Assembly: GCA_017629325.1 (NCBI GenBank)
Contig: JAGBXL010000229.1
Location: forward strand, 1-24,594
Reading direction: 5' to 3'
Length of the DNA stretch: 24,594 bases
Source: Clostridia bacterium
Lineage (GTDB): Bacteria; Bacillota; Clostridia; UMGS1810
Shown: positions 14,896 through 21,346 of the stretch, piece after piece
Layout: the number at the start of each line of letters is the position of its first letter
Position numbering within the stretch: the first letter of the stretch is position 1
Program-made: the position numbers and the translations under genes
The notes under the pieces: generated by a model
What the model saw: the letters and a program-made list of their open reading frames with translations, nothing else
What the model was told of the DNA's origin: nothing
The model's database searches: none

Positions 14896-16014
14896 TTATT
14901 TATATAATCTAACTACTCTTTTGCTTATTCCACATAATATTTCGTAGCTTATAGTTCCGCAAAGCTTTGCTATTTCATCGGCAGTTACAGATTTATCTCC
15001 CTCAGAGCCAATTAACACAACCTCGTCTTCTAAAGATACACCAGGGATATTAGTTACATCTACCATAAATTGATCCATACATATTCTGCCCACAATATTT
15101 GCATAGGAGCCGTTTATTATTACTCTGCCCCTATTTGAAAGAAGCCTGGGGTATCCGTCGGCATAGCCAACAGGGATAGTTGCAATGGTTCTTTTTTCTT
15201 TTGTAACATAGCTATGGCCATAGCTTATTCCTTCGCCCGCTTCAACTTCCTTTATATGACGAACATGGGTTTTTAATTCTAATGCAGGCTTTATGCCAAG
15301 ATTTTTTGAAACCTCATTTGAAGGATAATACCCGTATGTAATTATTCCGGGTCTTGCAATAGAAAAACCAAATTCAGTTAAATCACAAATTGCGGCACTG
15401 TTGCATATATGAATGTATTTGGGATTTATCCCTTTTTCCTTTAGCTTAGTGCAAAATTCTATAAACCGTTTGCCCTGCAAATTTGCCATGGTTTTGTCTT
15501 CTTCATCGGCGGTGGCAAAATGCGAAAATATACCATCTAAACTCAAGTTTTTATAACTTGCAATTTTTAAGGCTTCATCTATCCCCTTTTCATTAAAAGG
15601 AAGACCAATTCTATTCATACCTGTATCTACCGAAAGATGAACAGATGCTTTTCTTTTATGCTTTTCGCAAACCAGCGATAGCTTTTTTGCCATTTCTTCA
15701 CTATAAATATTTATGCTAATATCATTTAAAACCGCATCTTCAAAATTATTTTGTGATAAACCGCCTAAAATAAGCAGTGGCTTTTTAATGCCGGCACCTC
15801 TTAATTCCAAAGCCTCTTCAATTGTTGCAACGCAAAAACCAAAAGAGGTATCCAAAAGAGCCTTGGCAACTTCAACTGCACCGTGGCCATAGGCGTCGGC
15901 TTTTATAACAGGCATAATTTTAGTACCCTTTGGAATATTATTTACTATTGCGGAAACGTTGTGCTTTATGATATTAAGATCAACCAAAGCATATACTCTG
16001 TTGTAAGATGTCAT
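14896..16014 (-). CDS. alr: Alanine racemase
   Basis: PLP enzyme converting L-Ala to D-Ala for peptidoglycan (EC 5.1.1.1), cytosolic. The 372-residue protein has the PLP lysine K38 (PVIKADAYGHG) and the second catalytic base Y265 (EGISYGHSYV), with SVDTGMNRIG, HFATAD, NSAAI, ARPGIITYGYYP, IPVGYADGYPR and GRICMDQFMVDVT all present. The ATG has AAGGGA about 10 nt upstream and a good promoter at 16051-16079. It is transcribed alone. In spore formers, racemases can also limit premature germination by D-Ala; nothing here shows which role. Confidence 0.97.
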   Translation of the reverse strand: MTSYNRVYALVDLNIIKHNVSAIVNNIPKGTKIMPVIKADAYGHGAVEVAKALLDTSFGFCVATIEEALELRGAGIKKPLLILGGLSQNNFEDAVLNDISINIYSEEMAKKLSLVCEKHKRKASVHLSVDTGMNRIGLPFNEKGIDEALKIASYKNLSLDGIFSHFATADEEDKTMANLQGKRFIEFCTKLKEKGINPKYIHICNSAAICDLTEFGFSIARPGIITYGYYPSNEVSKNLGIKPALELKTHVRHIKEVEAGEGISYGHSYVTKEKRTIATIPVGYADGYPRLLSNRGRVIINGSYANIVGRICMDQFMVDVTNIPGVSLEDEVVLIGSEGDKSVTADEIAKLCGTISYEILCGISKRVVRLYK

Positions 16015-16050
16015 ATTATATACTTCCCTTAGTGTATTTTGGATAAATAG

Positions 16051-16079
16051 AGTATATCACACAAAAAAAATTAAAGCAA
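16051..16079 (-). promoter_or_regulatory. Sigma-A promoter of alr
   Basis: Minus strand: -35 TTGCTT (16079-16074), 17-bp spacer, -10 TATACT (16056-16051), about 37 nt before the start codon. Its -35 is 9 bp from that of the divergent acpP promoter. Confidence 0.75.
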
Positions 16080-16088
16080 TATTATATA

Positions 16089-16117
16089 TTGATTTTTGGT
16101 ACTCTTCGTGATATTAT
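16089..16117 (+). promoter_or_regulatory. Sigma-A promoter of acpP-rnc
   Basis: -35 TTGATT (16089-16094), 17-bp spacer, -10 TATTAT (16112-16117); predicts a leader of about 65 nt carrying the inverted repeat at 16143-16167. Confidence 0.6.
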
Positions 16118-16142
16118 ATTAAAGCGTTCAGTTAAATAACAC

Positions 16143-16167
16143 ACTATTGTATTATCATTATAATAGT
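16143..16167 (+). promoter_or_regulatory. Inverted repeat in the acpP leader
   Basis: ACTATTGTA (16143-16151) and TATAATAGT (16159-16167) are inverted repeats with 8 of 9 matches and a 7-bp centre. The site lies between the predicted promoter and the ribosome site. It could be a repressor site for lipid synthesis genes or an RNA hairpin; it does not clearly match the FapR or FabT consensus. Confidence 0.4.
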
Positions 16168-16190
16168 ATGCAGAAAAGAGGTAAAAAAAT

Positions 16191-16427
16191 ATGGTATTTG
16201 AAAAAATAAGAAAAATCATTGCAGATCAGCTTGGTGCTGACGAAACTGAAATCACAATGGAATCAACCTTTATTGAAGATCTCGGAGCAGATTCCCTTGA
16301 TGTTGTAGAGCTTGTTATGGCTATTGAAGACGAATTCGATATGGAAATCGATGAAGACGAAGCTGAAGGCATTTCAACTGTGGGCGATGTTGTTGACTAC
16401 ATAAAAGCAAACTGCGAAAATCTTTAA
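16191..16427 (+). CDS. acpP: Acyl carrier protein
   Basis: Carries growing acyl chains on a 4'-phosphopantetheine arm in fatty acid synthesis. The 78-residue, strongly acidic protein has the attachment serine S35 in LGADSLDVVELVMAIEDEF and the family C-terminus ISTVGDVVDYIKA. The ATG has AGAGG 9 nt upstream. It is followed 17 nt later by rnc; the acpP-rnc order is common in Firmicutes and proteobacteria. Confidence 0.97.
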   Translation: MVFEKIRKIIADQLGADETEITMESTFIEDLGADSLDVVELVMAIEDEFDMEIDEDEAEGISTVGDVVDYIKANCENL

Positions 16428-16444
16428 TACCGGGCGGTGCAGAT

Positions 16445-17140
16445 ATGCCAGATATACATGAATTTGAAAAAAATTTAGGATACAAATTCAAAAACATTGC
16501 ATATTTGAAGAATGCTCTCACCCACACATCATATATAAACGAACACAAGGATAAAAATATATCGTCTAACGAGCGAATAGAATTTCTTGGCGATTCGGTT
16601 TTGGGACTTTGCGTAAGCGAATACCTTTATTTAAACTATCGTAACCGCTCGGAAGGTGAGCTTTCAAAAATAAGAGCTTCGGTTGTTTGCGAAGCATCAC
16701 TTGCAAAGCTTGCAGCATCTTTGGAGCTCGGGAAATATATGATTATGGGAAAGGGCGAACTGCAATCCGGCGGAAACGAAAAACCGTCAGTAACATCTGA
16801 TGCAATGGAATCGGTTATTGCCGCCATTTATTTAGACAGCAGCTTTGACAATATTAAAAAAATGGTTTTAAACTGGCTCACCCCTTCTATTATAGAAGCA
16901 GCGGAGCATAGAGGCAGAGAAACCGACTATAAATCTGTGCTTCAGGAATACTGCCAAAGCAGAGGAATGTTTCCTATATATGAGCTTATTTCGGAATCGG
17001 GCCCCGATCATGAAAAAACCTTTGAGGTTAGCCTCACGTGTGGCAAATGCGGCAGCCTCAGAGCCAAAGGCTCAAACAAGAAAAAAGCCCAGCAGGAAGC
17101 TGCAAGGATTATGCTTGAAAAACTAAATATTAAATTTTAA
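16445..17140 (+). CDS. rnc: Ribonuclease III
   Basis: Double-strand-specific endoribonuclease for rRNA and mRNA processing. The 231-residue protein has the RNase III signature NERIEFLGDSVLG with E46 and D50, the second acidic pair D119/E122 (TSDAMESVIAAIYLD), and a C-terminal double-stranded RNA-binding domain (about 157-229, DYKSVLQEYCQSRG ... GSNKKKAQQEAARIML). Length is normal. It follows acpP by 17 nt. In most Firmicutes rnc is followed by smc and ftsY; here it is followed by a repeat, hairpins and the convergent znuB. Confidence 0.97.
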   Translation: MPDIHEFEKNLGYKFKNIAYLKNALTHTSYINEHKDKNISSNERIEFLGDSVLGLCVSEYLYLNYRNRSEGELSKIRASVVCEASLAKLAASLELGKYMIMGKGELQSGGNEKPSVTSDAMESVIAAIYLDSSFDNIKKMVLNWLTPSIIEAAEHRGRETDYKSVLQEYCQSRGMFPIYELISESGPDHEKTFEVSLTCGKCGSLRAKGSNKKKAQQEAARIMLEKLNIKF

Positions 17141-17145
17141 AGGAG

Positions 17146-17181
17146 ATGTAAAAATAATCCAGACCGCAAAAGGCAGAAATA
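17146..17181 (+). repeat. 36-bp intergenic repeat, copy 1
   Basis: Starts 5 nt after the rnc stop. It matches 23806-23841 at 32 of 36 positions in the same orientation; the shared core includes TCCAGA, CGCAAAA and GCAGAAATA. No ORF uses it (it reads ATG TAA). Function unknown. Confidence 0.75.
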
Positions 17182-17235
17182 AAAGCAAATAAAAATATTT
17201 ATGATGAATTAAACAATAAGAATTTTGTATATGTA

Positions 17236-17265
17236 GGAAAATATTGTAGTTTTACAATATTTTCC
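17236..17265. terminator. Hairpin, probable terminator of acpP-rnc
   Basis: GGAAAATATTGTA (17236-17248) pairs perfectly with TACAATATTTTCC (17253-17265) around GTTT; a T-rich stretch (TCTTATTTTA) follows on the plus strand. Confidence 0.75.
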
Positions 17266-17286
17266 TCTTATTTTATGCCTTTTGCT

Positions 17287-17379
17287 ATGAACAAAGTTCA
17301 CCGCTCGCAGTACCTTTGTACAGCTTCGGGTTATCACCCCAAGTAAGAATATATCTTACTTGGGGCTCACTTTGTTCAT
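17287..17379. repeat. Nested palindromic element in the rnc-znuB gap
   Basis: Outer arms ATGAACAAAGT (17287-17297) and ACTTTGTTCAT (17369-17379) are perfect 11-bp inverted repeats. Inside lies a perfect 12-bp hairpin, CCCCAAGTAAGA (17337-17348) with TCTTACTTGGGG (17354-17365), and an imperfect palindrome around GTACCTTTGTAC (17310-17321). It codes for nothing visible. It looks like a small mobile palindromic repeat or a folded RNA between convergent genes. Confidence 0.6.
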
Positions 17380-17402
17380 TCTAAATCATTTTTCCTATCT
17401 CC

Positions 17403-17446
17403 AAAGGGGTTGTAAAAAATTCGATTGAATTTTCTACAACCCCTTT
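17403..17446. terminator. 20-bp palindrome after znuB, with MITE-like ends
   Basis: AAAGGGGTTGTAAAAAATTC (17403-17422) pairs at 19 of 20 positions with 17427-17446 around GATT. It lies 7 nt after the znuB stop and should terminate that operon. Its arm GGGGTTGTAAAAAATTC differs at two positions from the terminal repeat of the element at 23887-24024. Confidence 0.75.
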
Positions 17447-17453
17447 TCTATAA

Positions 17454-18266
17454 TTATTGTTTTTTAACAGACAAAAGAAAAAATAATACAAACATTATAA
17501 GATTTACCACTGTTATGCATGCTCCTGTTGGAATAGCATCAAACACAAGAGTAAGTAAAAATCCAATGCAAAAGCTCACTAACGAAATTATAGCAGAACA
17601 AAGAGTTACAGCTTTAAACGATTTAAATACTCTCATTGCCGAAAGTGCCGGAAAAACAATAAGGCTGGATATTAATAGTGCACCCATAAGACGCATTCCA
17701 ATAACAACGGTAAGAGCTGTTAAAACTGCCAGCAGGTTTTCAATAAAGCCTACATTCGAGCCTGTTGCCTTTGAAAAATCTGCATCAAATGTAACAGAAA
17801 AAATTCTGTGATAAAAAAAGATAAAACAAATAAGCACCACCCCGCAAAGAACGAGTGAAAAAGCAAGGTCGTTTTGGCTCACAGAATAAAGACTCCCTAT
17901 AAGATAGCTATTCATATCGGTGCCCGAGCCGCTATATGAAATCATTATTATACCAAGGGCAAGAGCACCCGATGATATCATAGCAATTAGAGAATCGCCC
18001 TTCATTTTTCTGCCACCTAAACGAAAGAGCAAAAGCGACGCCAAGGCTGATGAGGGAAGAGCAAATTTTAAGGGTGCAAAGCCAAAAGCGGCAGCTATTG
18101 CCATGGCCCCAAAGCTAATGTGGGAAAGGCCGTCGCCTATCATGGAAAGACGCCTTAAAACAATTGTTACACCAAGTAGTGATGCACATAGGCTCACTGC
18201 AAGCCCTGCAAGAAAGGCACGGGATATAAAATCATAATTTGATATAAGATAAATTATTTCTTTCAT
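17454..18266 (-). CDS. znuB: Zinc ABC transporter permease ZnuB
   Basis: Membrane component of the ABC-3 (ZnuB/MntB-type) metal importer. The 270-residue protein has about eight hydrophobic segments and family features: FISRAFLAGLAVSLCASLLGVTIVLRR near the N-terminus, MIGDGLSHISFGAMAI (the DG-S-H cytoplasmic-loop motif) and GMRLMGALLISSLIVFPALSA. Its ATG overlaps the znuC stop by 4 nt (ATGA), so translation is coupled. Manganese or iron specificity cannot be excluded from the permease alone; the Zur-type box and the histidine-rich SBP favour zinc. Last gene of the zur operon. Confidence 0.93.
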   Translation of the reverse strand: MKEIIYLISNYDFISRAFLAGLAVSLCASLLGVTIVLRRLSMIGDGLSHISFGAMAIAAAFGFAPLKFALPSSALASLLLFRLGGRKMKGDSLIAMISSGALALGIIMISYSGSGTDMNSYLIGSLYSVSQNDLAFSLVLCGVVLICFIFFYHRIFSVTFDADFSKATGSNVGFIENLLAVLTALTVVIGMRLMGALLISSLIVFPALSAMRVFKSFKAVTLCSAIISLVSFCIGFLLTLVFDAIPTGACITVVNLIMFVLFFLLSVKKQ

Positions 18267-18961
18267 TCTTCTCCCCCTTTCGATTTAGTAAAGCTTTTGA
18301 TGTATTCTTCACTGCTTCCAAAATAAAGCATTTCCGATTCACCCAGATGCAAAACCTTTGATGCATATTTAACCGCATTTTCTATATCGTGAGAAATCAT
18401 TATAACCGTCATTCCCTTTGAGGAAAGCTCCGATATTATGCGGTAAAAATCTTGAACTGCCGATGAATCAAGGGCGGAGGTTGGCTCGTCTAAAATAAGT
18501 AGCTTTTTTGCCGCACAAAGTGCCCTTGCAAGAAGAACTCTTTGCTGCTGTCCGCCCGAAAGCTCATGATAGCATTTTTTAGAAAGCTCCGTTATTTCAA
18601 GCTTTTCCATAATTTCAGACAACTTTTTTGTTTGTGATGCTCTGTAAAAGGGCATAAATCCCATGCCGCCTAAAAAAGCAGACAATATAACCTCTTTTAC
18701 TCCGGCAGGAAAATCTCTTTGAACATCTGTTTGCTGAGGAAGATAGCCTATATGCTTTTTCTTAAGGTTTTTATTAAAATGAAGTGTGCCGCCGTCGGCT
18801 TTTTTAAGAGATGTTAAAACCTTTAAAAGAGTTGTTTTTCCTGTGCCATTTTCACCTGCAATGCACAAAAAATCGCCCTCTTCTATTTTAAAGCTCACAT
18901 TTTCTATAACCTTTTTTCCTGCATAAGACACGCTTAGGTTTTTTGCTTCTATAAGGGGCAT
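18263..18961 (-). CDS. znuC: Zinc ABC transporter ATP-binding protein ZnuC
   Basis: Cytoplasmic ATPase powering metal import. The 232-residue protein shows Walker A GENGTGKTT (36-44), Q-loop YLPQQ, signature LSGGQQQR (134-141), Walker B LLILDEP with D158/E159, and the H-loop MISHD. AGGAGG lies ahead of the ATG, inside the end of znuA; the ATG shares one base with the znuA stop and its own end overlaps znuB by 4 nt. The tight packing supports one operon. Confidence 0.95.
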   Translation of the reverse strand: MPLIEAKNLSVSYAGKKVIENVSFKIEEGDFLCIAGENGTGKTTLLKVLTSLKKADGGTLHFNKNLKKKHIGYLPQQTDVQRDFPAGVKEVILSAFLGGMGFMPFYRASQTKKLSEIMEKLEITELSKKCYHELSGGQQQRVLLARALCAAKKLLILDEPTSALDSSAVQDFYRIISELSSKGMTVIMISHDIENAVKYASKVLHLGESEMLYFGSSEEYIKSFTKSKGGEE

Positions 18962-19944
18962 TACAACAGAGCCTCCTTTAAATTTTTTATGTTTTGTTCC
19001 ATAAGTTCTGCATAGGTTTTTCCGCTTTCAAATTCCTCGGTACTAACATTCTGGCATGAATGAAGTAATAGAGGTTTTGCACCTGTTTTTTCAGAAACGG
19101 TTTTTGCCATTTTTTTATTTGAAAGCTCTATATGAAAAACACTTTTAACAGAGTGGTTTTTTATTTCTTCTATCATTTCGGCTATGTGTTTAGGCCCTGC
19201 ATCGCCCTCGGAAGAGCAAACCGAAAAAAGTGCCATATAATGAAATCCATAGTCCTTTGCTAAATACAAAAAAGGAAATCTGTCGGCAACGGCAATAAGC
19301 TTATGGCTCGATTCTTTTGAGATTTTTCTAAGCTCATCGTCTATTCTTTCAAGCCTTTTTGTATATGCCTTTGCATTTTTTTGATATTCTTCTTTTTTAT
19401 CAGGGTTAATCTCACACAAAACCCTTGCGATTTCGTTTGTTAAAACAAAAGCATTTTTAGGGCTTGTCCACACATGCTCATCGTATGTATGATTGTGGTG
19501 CTTAAGCTCGTGCAAATGTTTGTGGCCTTCATCGCATATATGGCTATGAAAAGAAGAGCTTTCTTCATAAAGCTTTATTCCCTCTGTTTCCATAAAGGAT
19601 ATAATTTTTAAATCCTTATTTTTAGAGTTGGAAAGAATTTTTCTAACCCATTCTTCCGATTCGCCACCGTTACAAATTAAAACATCGGCTTCTTCTATTG
19701 CAATAATGTCTGAAAGTGCCGGCTCGTAGCTATGGCTGTCAAACCCCGGGCGTATGAGCATTTTTATGCCCTTGTCGTTTCCGCAAACGCTTCTTGCAAG
19801 GTCGTATTGAGGAAAGCCAACCGCAACAATTTTTGGAAATTCGCTCTTTGTTTTTTCTGCACTTTTGCTGCATGAGCACAAAATGCCTGCACTCAAAAGG
19901 CAAAAAGCAAATATTTTAATAAGCTTTATAATTTGTTTTTTCAT
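18961..19944 (-). CDS. znuA: Zinc-binding lipoprotein ZnuA (metal ABC transporter SBP)
   Basis: Extracellular, membrane-anchored receptor of cluster A-I that passes Zn(II) to ZnuB. I start it at ATG 19944, 6 nt after AGGA; ATG 19947 is equally in frame, and an upstream ATG at 19971 lies inside zur with no good ribosome site. The signal peptide ends in a lipobox LCSC. The mature protein has the conserved metal site region (VAVGFPQYDLARSVCG, PGFDSHSYEPAL, DEHVWTSPKNAF) and a His-rich loop between (HSHICDEGHKHLHELKHH), typical of zinc rather than manganese receptors. The distal domain has VFHIELSNKKMAKTVSEKTGAKP. Confidence 0.94.
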   Translation of the reverse strand: MKKQIIKLIKIFAFCLLSAGILCSCSKSAEKTKSEFPKIVAVGFPQYDLARSVCGNDKGIKMLIRPGFDSHSYEPALSDIIAIEEADVLICNGGESEEWVRKILSNSKNKDLKIISFMETEGIKLYEESSSFHSHICDEGHKHLHELKHHNHTYDEHVWTSPKNAFVLTNEIARVLCEINPDKKEEYQKNAKAYTKRLERIDDELRKISKESSHKLIAVADRFPFLYLAKDYGFHYMALFSVCSSEGDAGPKHIAEMIEEIKNHSVKSVFHIELSNKKMAKTVSEKTGAKPLLLHSCQNVSTEEFESGKTYAELMEQNIKNLKEALL

Positions 19945-19952
19945 CATGTTTC

Positions 19953-20348
19953 CTATCCGCAATTTTTGCATGTTCCATAAAGTGTTGTTTTTGAATTATC
20001 AACATTAAATCCGTGATTTTGGCTTATATGATTTGTCATATCCTTTAAAAAGCTGCAATCCATGTGGAAAAGAGTTCCGCATTTAACGCACTTAAGGTGA
20101 AAATGAGAAGCACATTCCCTTTTACCCTCGTTATACTGATAGTAGCTTCCGCCACCGCCTTCGGATATAAATTTTTTTAAAAGCCCCTCTTCCACAAACT
20201 TTGAAAGTGTGCGATATATTGTGGCTTCGCCTAAATGTACCTCTGAATTTTTTATTATGTCTTTTGCAAGAAAGCAGCTTTCTTTGTTTGCCTTAAAAAA
20301 CTCTAAAAGGCTCTCTCTTTGTTTGGTTTTATAGCTTTTAGCGTCCAC
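19953..20348 (-). CDS. zur: Fur-family metalloregulator, probable Zur
   Basis: Winged-helix repressor that binds DNA when loaded with metal. The 131-residue protein has the Fur DNA-binding region (KTKQRESLLEFF ... GEATIYRTLSKFVEEGLLKK), a metal-site segment HFHLKCVKCGTLFHMDC and a C-terminal YGTCKNCG. The two CxxC pairs form the structural zinc site. The GTG start has an unusually strong site (GGGGGTGAT, about 4 nt away). It heads the operon with znuA, znuC and znuB, and a Fur/Zur-like box overlaps its transcription start. PerR or Fur are less likely, given the transporter context. Zinc as the sensed metal is inference. Confidence 0.88.
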   Translation of the reverse strand: MDAKSYKTKQRESLLEFFKANKESCFLAKDIIKNSEVHLGEATIYRTLSKFVEEGLLKKFISEGGGGSYYQYNEGKRECASHFHLKCVKCGTLFHMDCSFLKDMTNHISQNHGFNVDNSKTTLYGTCKNCG

Positions 20349-20364
20349 GGTATCACCCCCGATT

Positions 20365-20384
20365 TGATAGTGAGTATCATTTTC
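20365..20384 (-). promoter_or_regulatory. Zur/Fur-type operator
   Basis: On the minus strand GAAAATGATACTCACTATC (20384-20366) matches 16 of 19 positions of the classic Fur box. Its core TGATA-N5-TATCA (20379-20365) is a perfect inverted repeat. It sits just downstream of the -10 of the zur promoter, where bound repressor would block initiation. Confidence 0.75.
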
Positions 20385-20386
20385 AA

Positions 20387-20415
20387 ATTATAACATAAGG
20401 GCTTTTAAAAGTCAA
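20387..20415 (-). promoter_or_regulatory. Sigma-A promoter of zur-znuA-znuC-znuB
   Basis: Minus strand: -35 TTGACT (20415-20410), 17-bp spacer, perfect -10 TATAAT (20392-20387). The -35 overlaps by two bases the base of the terminator stem of the upstream gene. Confidence 0.8.
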
Positions 20416-20471
20416 ATAATAAAAGATGCTTTTTGTCGCTATTTATCGACAAAAAGCATCTTTTATTATTT
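20414..20471. terminator. Very long perfect terminator hairpin after the SLH gene
   Basis: 25 bp pair without mismatch (20414-20438 with 20447-20471) around an 8-nt loop CTATTTAT; the GC-containing core is GATGC/GCATC and TTGTCG/CGACAA. A and T tracts lie on both sides. It begins 7 nt after the SLH gene stop and ends inside the zur -35. Confidence 0.9.
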
Positions 20472-20478
20472 TATGTTA

Positions 20479-21183
20479 TTATTTTGCTTCACGTATTGTT
20501 CTTAAGGTTTGAAGCTCTACCCCATTTTTGCCGTCCATTATTATGTAGCTTTCAACTGCTCCAAAACCATTCTGTTTCATTAAAGGAACATCAAGAGCCT
20601 TGTGTATTATGTCGCACATTTCCTGACCATTTATATTATGATCTTGTGCATAAGGGTAAAGAATAAGGCCCAGTTCATTTGCAACAGTAAGGTAGCCTTG
20701 GGGATAACCGCCTTTTTGAATAGCTTTCGGCTCATAGCCAAGAACTGTTATAATTGTTTTTACTGCTTCATTATATGTAATATCTTTATCGGGAAGGAAA
20801 AGAGAGTTTCCGTAGCCATTCATAATACCGCTTCCAGAAACATAGTTTATAGATGAAAAATATGGGTTTTTAGAAGATACATCTATAAAATCACAGCTTC
20901 TTTTCTCACCTGTCATATTAAAAACTTCTAATTTATCATAGCCGTCTAGCTGTGTGATTATTCTTGCCATTTCACCGCGGGTTATGGCTCCATAAGGACT
21001 TATTCTCATATCCCCATCGCTCATTATTCCCATATCACCAAGCTGTCCCATTTCTGAACGCATTGTTATGGTGCCGTTTGATTCAACATAATAATCAGGC
21101 GGATTGCCTGCATTATCTGCAAAAGCACACACAGATGCAAAAAGAGATACAATGATTAAAGAGATTAAACAAATTTTTTTCAT
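20479..21183 (-). CDS. Secreted S-layer homology (SLH) domain protein
   Basis: From ATG 21183 (AAAGGA 8 nt upstream) the product has 234 residues. A signal peptide (KKICLISLIIVSLFASVCAFA, cleavage near residue 22) is followed by two SLH-like repeats: one around DMRISPYGAITRGEMARIITQLDGYD, and one from FIDVSSKNPYFSSINYVSGSGIMNGYGNS through FLPDKDITYNEAVKTIITVLGYEP. Such domains bind secondary cell-wall polymer. After them come only ~80 residues (NELGLILYPYAQDHNINGQEMCDIIHKALDVP), probably part of a third SLH-like repeat, so the protein is little more than SLH domains. It lies between zinc import and metal export operons with its own promoter and terminator. A direct role in metal handling is not shown. 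Confidence 0.82.
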   Translation of the reverse strand: MKKICLISLIIVSLFASVCAFADNAGNPPDYYVESNGTITMRSEMGQLGDMGIMSDGDMRISPYGAITRGEMARIITQLDGYDKLEVFNMTGEKRSCDFIDVSSKNPYFSSINYVSGSGIMNGYGNSLFLPDKDITYNEAVKTIITVLGYEPKAIQKGGYPQGYLTVANELGLILYPYAQDHNINGQEMCDIIHKALDVPLMKQNGFGAVESYIIMDGKNGVELQTLRTIREAK

Positions 21184-21214
21184 ATAAATCGTCCTTTCTA
21201 TATTTGGTAATTTA

Positions 21215-21223
21215 ATTGTATCA
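21215..21223 (-). promoter_or_regulatory. Extended -10 promoter of the SLH gene
   Basis: Minus strand TGATACAAT (21223-21215) is an extended -10 (TGN-TACAAT), about 32 nt before the start codon. No good -35 lies 16-18 bp upstream. Confidence 0.5.
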
Positions 21224-21279
21224 TAAAGGTATTTGGAATAAAATGCCTGCAATATGTTTGTAATTTTTATTTAAACATA

Positions 21280-21308
21280 TTGACATTTAATAGAAAAACG
21301 CATATAAT
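21280..21308 (+). promoter_or_regulatory. Perfect-consensus sigma-A promoter of the cad operon
   Basis: -35 TTGACA (21280-21285), 17-bp spacer, -10 TATAAT (21303-21308): the full consensus. Such a strong promoter makes sense if it is normally held off by the repressor bound just downstream. Confidence 0.92.
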
Positions 21309-21310
21309 AA

Positions 21311-21332
21311 CATTTGAACAGATGTTCAAATG
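21311..21332 (+). promoter_or_regulatory. ArsR/SmtB-type operator (10-2-10 palindrome)
   Basis: CATTTGAACA (21311-21320), GA, TGTTCAAATG (21323-21332): a perfect inverted repeat that contains the TGAACA-N2-TGTTCA core of SmtB/CzrA/CadC-type sites. It covers the predicted transcription start, so bound regulator would block polymerase. Confidence 0.88.
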
Positions 21333-21346
21333 AAAGGGTGAAAATT

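Noticed and set aside
16143..16167. FapR operator before acpP
   Set aside because: The inverted repeat does not carry the TTAGTACC-type half-sites; kept only as an inverted repeat of unknown role.
17454..18266. Plus-strand open frames opposite znuB
   Set aside because: They mirror the hydrophobic codon pattern of znuB and lack ribosome sites and recognisable domains.
21314..21346. Longer N-terminus of the CadC-like regulator from a TTG
   Set aside because: That start lies inside the operator, near the transcription start, with no ribosome site.
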